This document shows, in pieces, positions 6,264 to 8,491 of a stretch of 8,491 bases of DNA. Source of the DNA: Faucicola tetraodonis. GTDB taxonomy: Bacteria; Pseudomonadota; Gammaproteobacteria; Pseudomonadales; Moraxellaceae. Where the stretch lies: NCBI GenBank assembly GCA_032017425.1, contig DALZPW010000018.1; one strand, 5' to 3'. The notes beneath the pieces were generated by a model. That model saw only the letters and a list, made by a program, of their open reading frames with translations, searched no databases and was not told where the DNA came from. Numbering within the stretch: the stretch's first letter is position 1; every line of letters begins with the position of its first letter. Made by a program: the position numbers and the translations under genes.

Positions 6264-7006
6264 GCGCCACCCCCATCGATTTGACCTTTGATGCGTAATT
6301 TTTTCTCAAGCCAAGTCATAAAATAAATCAACACCAAATTAAACAATAAATAAATAATCGTGGTAAAGGTATATACTTCGATATTGTTTTGGGTATATTC
6401 ACTGATAGTTTTGGTTTGGCTAATCAGCTCAGTAACCCCGACCAATGAAGCGACCGAGGCATTCTTAAAACAGTTGGTAAGCTCAGAGCTCATCGGTGGT
6501 AAAATCACCCGAAACGCCTGTGGCAAGACGATATGGCGATACGTCTGTGGCAAGGTGAACCCGAGCGCATAGGCAGCATTGGTCTGCCCTTTTGGCAATG
6601 ATTCAATACCTGTACGCACTTGCTCAACAATACGCGCCGCAGTAAATAACCCAAGACCAATACTTGCCGAAATCACCGCCGAGGTATTTGGGTCTAACTC
6701 TTGAAACCACCATTTTTGTAAGGCAGGTGTCAGCCAAGTAGGTGCCACATAAAACCAGAAGAATAACTGTATTAATAGCGGAATGTTACGAAAAAAACTC
6801 ACATAAGCCGTACCAATCGCTCTAGCAGTTTTATTTGGTAAAGTACGCATAATACCTAAAATCGTACCGATAATTAAGGCAATCAGCCAGCCACTCCCAC
6901 CAATGACCAACAGCCATTTAAAGCCTGTCAATAGCCACTGCCAGTAGACTTCGTTGCCTACACCTGTTGGTTGCAGCAACACGCCCCAATTCCAACTATA
7001 ATTCAT
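6260..7006 (-). CDS. gltJ: glutamate/aspartate ABC transporter permease GltJ
   Basis: Second inner-membrane permease subunit of the importer. From ATG 7006 it has 248 residues, against 246 in E. coli GltJ, and begins MNYSWNWGVLLQ like that protein. The open frame extends nine codons further to a TTG at 7033, which I reject: ATG 7006 has a G-rich ribosome site and matches the family start. Visible features are hydrophobic spans near 25-52, 68-90, 109-125, about 183-197 and 212-232; the motif FFRNIPLLIQLFFWFY (71-86); and the EAA loop (EQVRTGIESLPKGQ from 128, ALGFTLPQ, LPQAFR ending at 166). The C-terminal GGGA is encoded by bases that also form the gltK ribosome site. It lies 136 bp downstream of gltI, with a stem-loop between. 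Confidence 0.95.
   Translation of the reverse strand: MNYSWNWGVLLQPTGVGNEVYWQWLLTGFKWLLVIGGSGWLIALIIGTILGIMRTLPNKTARAIGTAYVSFFRNIPLLIQLFFWFYVAPTWLTPALQKWWFQELDPNTSAVISASIGLGLFTAARIVEQVRTGIESLPKGQTNAAYALGFTLPQTYRHIVLPQAFRVILPPMSSELTNCFKNASVASLVGVTELISQTKTISEYTQNNIEVYTFTTIIYLLFNLVLIYFMTWLEKKLRIKGQIDGGGA
6266..6275 (-). promoter_or_regulatory. ribosome binding site of gltK, copy of the gltJ site
   Basis: The minus strand reads TGGGGGTGGC, with the G5 run 6 nt before ATG 6263. The same 10 bases precede gltJ at 7008-7017. This copy also encodes the last residues of GltJ (GGGA). Confidence 0.6.
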
Positions 7007-7007
7007 T

Positions 7008-7017
7008 GCCACCCCCA
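7008..7017 (-). promoter_or_regulatory. ribosome binding site deciding the gltJ start
   Basis: The minus strand reads TGGGGGTGGC, with the G5 run 5 nt before ATG 7006. It is identical to the site before gltK and supports ATG 7006 over the upstream TTG 7033. Confidence 0.6.
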
Positions 7018-7051
7018 AAATCCTGTCTAGCAAATTGATTTACCCAAAAAC

Positions 7052-7096
7052 TAAAACTGACGTAACCACAATTGATAGGTGATGACGTCAGTTTTA
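7052..7096 (-). terminator. stem-loop between gltI and gltJ, probable partial terminator
   Basis: A perfect 12-bp inverted repeat, TAAAACTGACGT (7052-7063) against ACGTCAGTTTTA (7085-7096), with a 21-nt loop. On the transcribed minus strand the 3' arm ends in TTTTAG followed by TTTTT, resembling a weak intrinsic terminator. It lies in the 136-bp gap after the binding-protein gene and before the permease genes, where such hairpins commonly stabilise the upstream mRNA or attenuate readthrough so that binding protein exceeds permease. The structure is seen; its effect is inferred. Confidence 0.65.
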
Positions 7097-7142
7097 TGTT
7101 GGATAGTAACCTTCCTAACCTAGTTTGTTGTTATCACATCAA

Positions 7143-8222
7143 CTAAGGTTTTGTTGCACTTGCAATTGCATTGCTTGCAGATGCCACAGCGGTTGCCACA
7201 TTACTAGCGCCCGTTGCTACTGCATTGACGGTAGCAGATGCGGCTGCATTAGCAACATCTTTTGGTTGCGCGCCATCATGTGGGTTTGCTAACAAGGCTT
7301 TTAAGTTGTCAGACATTTGGAAGTTCATGTTGATGTTTTTTGGTGGAATCGGTGACATGAACCATTTTTTGTAGATGTCGTTGATTTCACCTGATGAATA
7401 AGTCGCAACCAACGCATCATCGACTACTTTTTTAAATTCACTATCGTCTTTACGCATCATACAGCCGTAAATTTCATACGATTGTGGGGTACCAACAATG
7501 ACCCATTTGTTTGGATCTTTGGCTTTGGCTTTTTCACCCGCAAGCAGTACGTCATCCATCATGAAGGCTGCCGCACGACCGCTTTCTAACATCAAGAAAG
7601 ATTCGCCGTGGTCTTTGGCAGAAACGATGTTAATGCCCATTTTTTTGTCATCGTTGAGTTTTTTGATAAAACGCTCAGAGGTGGTACCTGCGGTAGTCAC
7701 TAAGGTTTTGCCTTTTAAATCCGCAAAATCTTTGATGCCTGAATCTTTAGCGGTTAATAAGCGAGTACCAATCTCAAAGAAACCGTTTGAGAAAGCCACT
7801 TGTTTTTGGCGTTCTTCATTGTTGGTGGTTGAACCACACTCTAAGTCAACCGTACCATTTTGTACCAATGGGATACGAGTTTGTGAGGTTACTAGGTTGT
7901 AACGCACTTTAAGGTCTGGCATATTCAATTGTTTTTTGACTGCGTCAACAATTTTTAATTGGAGGTCATGGGCATAACCCACAGGTTGGTTGGGCGTACC
8001 TGCGATATAAGAAAATGGAATTGAGGAATCACGGTAACCTAGTACGATTTCCCCTGATTTTTTAATTTTATCGAGCGTTTTTTCACCAGTAGCCGCTGCC
8101 GCTGGTTGGCTACCTTCAGTCCCTGCCGCTTTGTTGTCGCTGGCTTTGTTACAACCTGCAAGACCTAATGCCATAATAGCAACAGTTGCTAAGGCGATTG
8201 GCTTTTTAGAGATTAAAATCAT
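7143..8222 (-). CDS. gltI: glutamate/aspartate-binding protein GltI, predicted lipoprotein
   Basis: Captures glutamate/aspartate outside the inner membrane and delivers it to GltJK. A 23-residue signal peptide ends in lipobox LAGC with Cys24 as the lipidated residue, followed by a flexible Ala/Gly/Ser-rich linker to about residue 47. The family-3 periplasmic-binding domain spans roughly 48-313: KIKKSGEIVLGYRDSSIPFS, then PVGYAHDL (80-87), TSQTRIPLVQNGTVDLECGS (112-131), and YEIYGCMMRKDD (249-260). Cys129 and Cys254 sit where GltI proteins have a conserved disulfide pair. The canonical protein would end near residue 313. Here an Ala-rich tail follows (319-359; 15 Ala in 41 residues) with Ser, Thr, Val and Asn. 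E. coli GltI (about 302 residues) has neither lipobox nor tail. The start is well supported (AAGGA, 7 nt before ATG 8222). First gene of gltIJKL. Confidence 0.94.
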   Translation of the reverse strand: MILISKKPIALATVAIMALGLAGCNKASDNKAAGTEGSQPAAAATGEKTLDKIKKSGEIVLGYRDSSIPFSYIAGTPNQPVGYAHDLQLKIVDAVKKQLNMPDLKVRYNLVTSQTRIPLVQNGTVDLECGSTTNNEERQKQVAFSNGFFEIGTRLLTAKDSGIKDFADLKGKTLVTTAGTTSERFIKKLNDDKKMGINIVSAKDHGESFLMLESGRAAAFMMDDVLLAGEKAKAKDPNKWVIVGTPQSYEIYGCMMRKDDSEFKKVVDDALVATYSSGEINDIYKKWFMSPIPPKNINMNFQMSDNLKALLANPHDGAQPKDVANAAASATVNAVATGASNVATAVASASNAIASATKP

Positions 8223-8491
8223 CCTATGATCCTTATCGTATGATACGTTCTTAGTTAATCTTTTCGCTGTGTGGCATTCAATGCCAAATCGAGTAAAAAG
8301 ACTCCCCCCATCTCTTTATGCTTATCCTTCCCTGTCCTTCATCATCTCTCATTGCACCTATTAAAATTTGGCAAAACCTTGCACAATGACTGATAAAAAA
8401 TAGTTTAGGATACTCAAAAGATTTAAAATGTGTGTTTATATAGTAAAAGAAATTAAAAACTACCACAAATCCACATAAAGTAGAAGAATAG
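8223..8491 (-). promoter_or_regulatory. upstream and leader region of the gltIJKL operon
   Basis: 269 bp with no convincing conventional gene; a 62-codon GTG frame here has no coding character. On the minus strand a possible promoter is TTGTGC (8381-8386) and TTTAAT (8360-8365), but the spacer is only 15 bp. TTGCAC (plus-strand reading) occurs twice, at 8352-8357 and 8379-8384, flanking the proposed -10. The stretch 8301-8350 is strongly biased: 42 of 50 plus-strand bases are pyrimidines, so the mRNA leader is purine-rich with GAAGGA-like repeats. A short frame (ATG 8311 to TAA 8255, 18 codons) lies in the leader. The ribosome site AAGGA is 7 nt before the gltI ATG. Confidence 0.4.
8272..8286. 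promoter_or_regulatory. 15-bp palindrome, candidate operator in the gltI leader
   Basis: TGGCATT-C-AATGCCA is a perfect palindrome around a single central base, 50-64 nt upstream of the gltI ATG. Size and symmetry fit a binding site for a dimeric helix-turn-helix regulator. It could also fold as a small RNA hairpin, but a 1-nt loop makes that unfavourable. The regulator is unknown. Confidence 0.42.

Noticed and set aside
7007..7033. GltJ start at TTG 7033
   Set aside because: ATG 7006 has a clear ribosome site shared with gltK and matches the length and first residues of known GltJ.
8278..8466. 62-codon GTG frame upstream of gltI
   Set aside because: It has no recognisable domain and no good ribosome site, and it covers the probable promoter and purine-rich leader of gltI.

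Overview
The window looks like chromosomal DNA of a gammaproteobacterium of the family Moraxellaceae (Moraxella/Faucicola, Psychrobacter or a close Acinetobacter relative). The grounds are an AtfA-type wax ester synthase/diacylglycerol acyltransferase, an orphan type II secretion ATPase gene (T2SS genes are scattered in this family), a gltIJKL operon, and moderate-to-low GC. This is inferred from gene content and remembered protein similarity, not from a search.

Left edge (1-757): an AT-rich accessory patch. It holds a doubtful 64-codon ORF containing a perfect 11-bp inverted repeat (63-96). On the minus strand is a BrnT/BrnA-type toxin-antitoxin pair. The BrnT frame is intact from its 'ITFDP' start onward, but the only well-placed start codon (GTG 700) is followed two codons later by TAA, so the toxin is probably silenced by a nonsense mutation or uses a non-standard ATA start.

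Centre (758-4727): gspE (minus) diverges from thiG (plus), with about 170 bp of shared promoter space. thiG is followed 28 bp later by a wax ester synthase/DGAT gene, probably on the same transcript. ThiG makes the thiazole ring of thiamine; the acyltransferase makes storage lipid. Nothing in the sequence links the two functions beyond proximity. A perfect 16-bp-stem bidirectional terminator separates this transcript from the convergent glt operon.

Right (4748-8491): gltI-gltJ-gltK-gltL on the minus strand, a complete glutamate/aspartate ABC importer: binding protein, two permeases and ATPase. gltJ and gltK overlap by ATGA. A stem-loop between gltI and gltJ probably lowers permease expression relative to the binding protein. 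The binding protein departs from the E. coli model: it carries a lipobox, so it is predicted to be a lipoprotein, and it ends in an Ala-rich low-complexity tail of about 41 residues. The gltI leader is purine-rich and contains a 15-bp palindrome and a possible 18-codon upstream ORF.

I found no tRNA, rRNA, CRISPR array, insertion sequence or clear riboswitch. Most of the window is ordinary core metabolism and transport. The points most worth a second look are the disrupted BrnT, the GltI architecture and the repeat-built N-terminus of ThiG.
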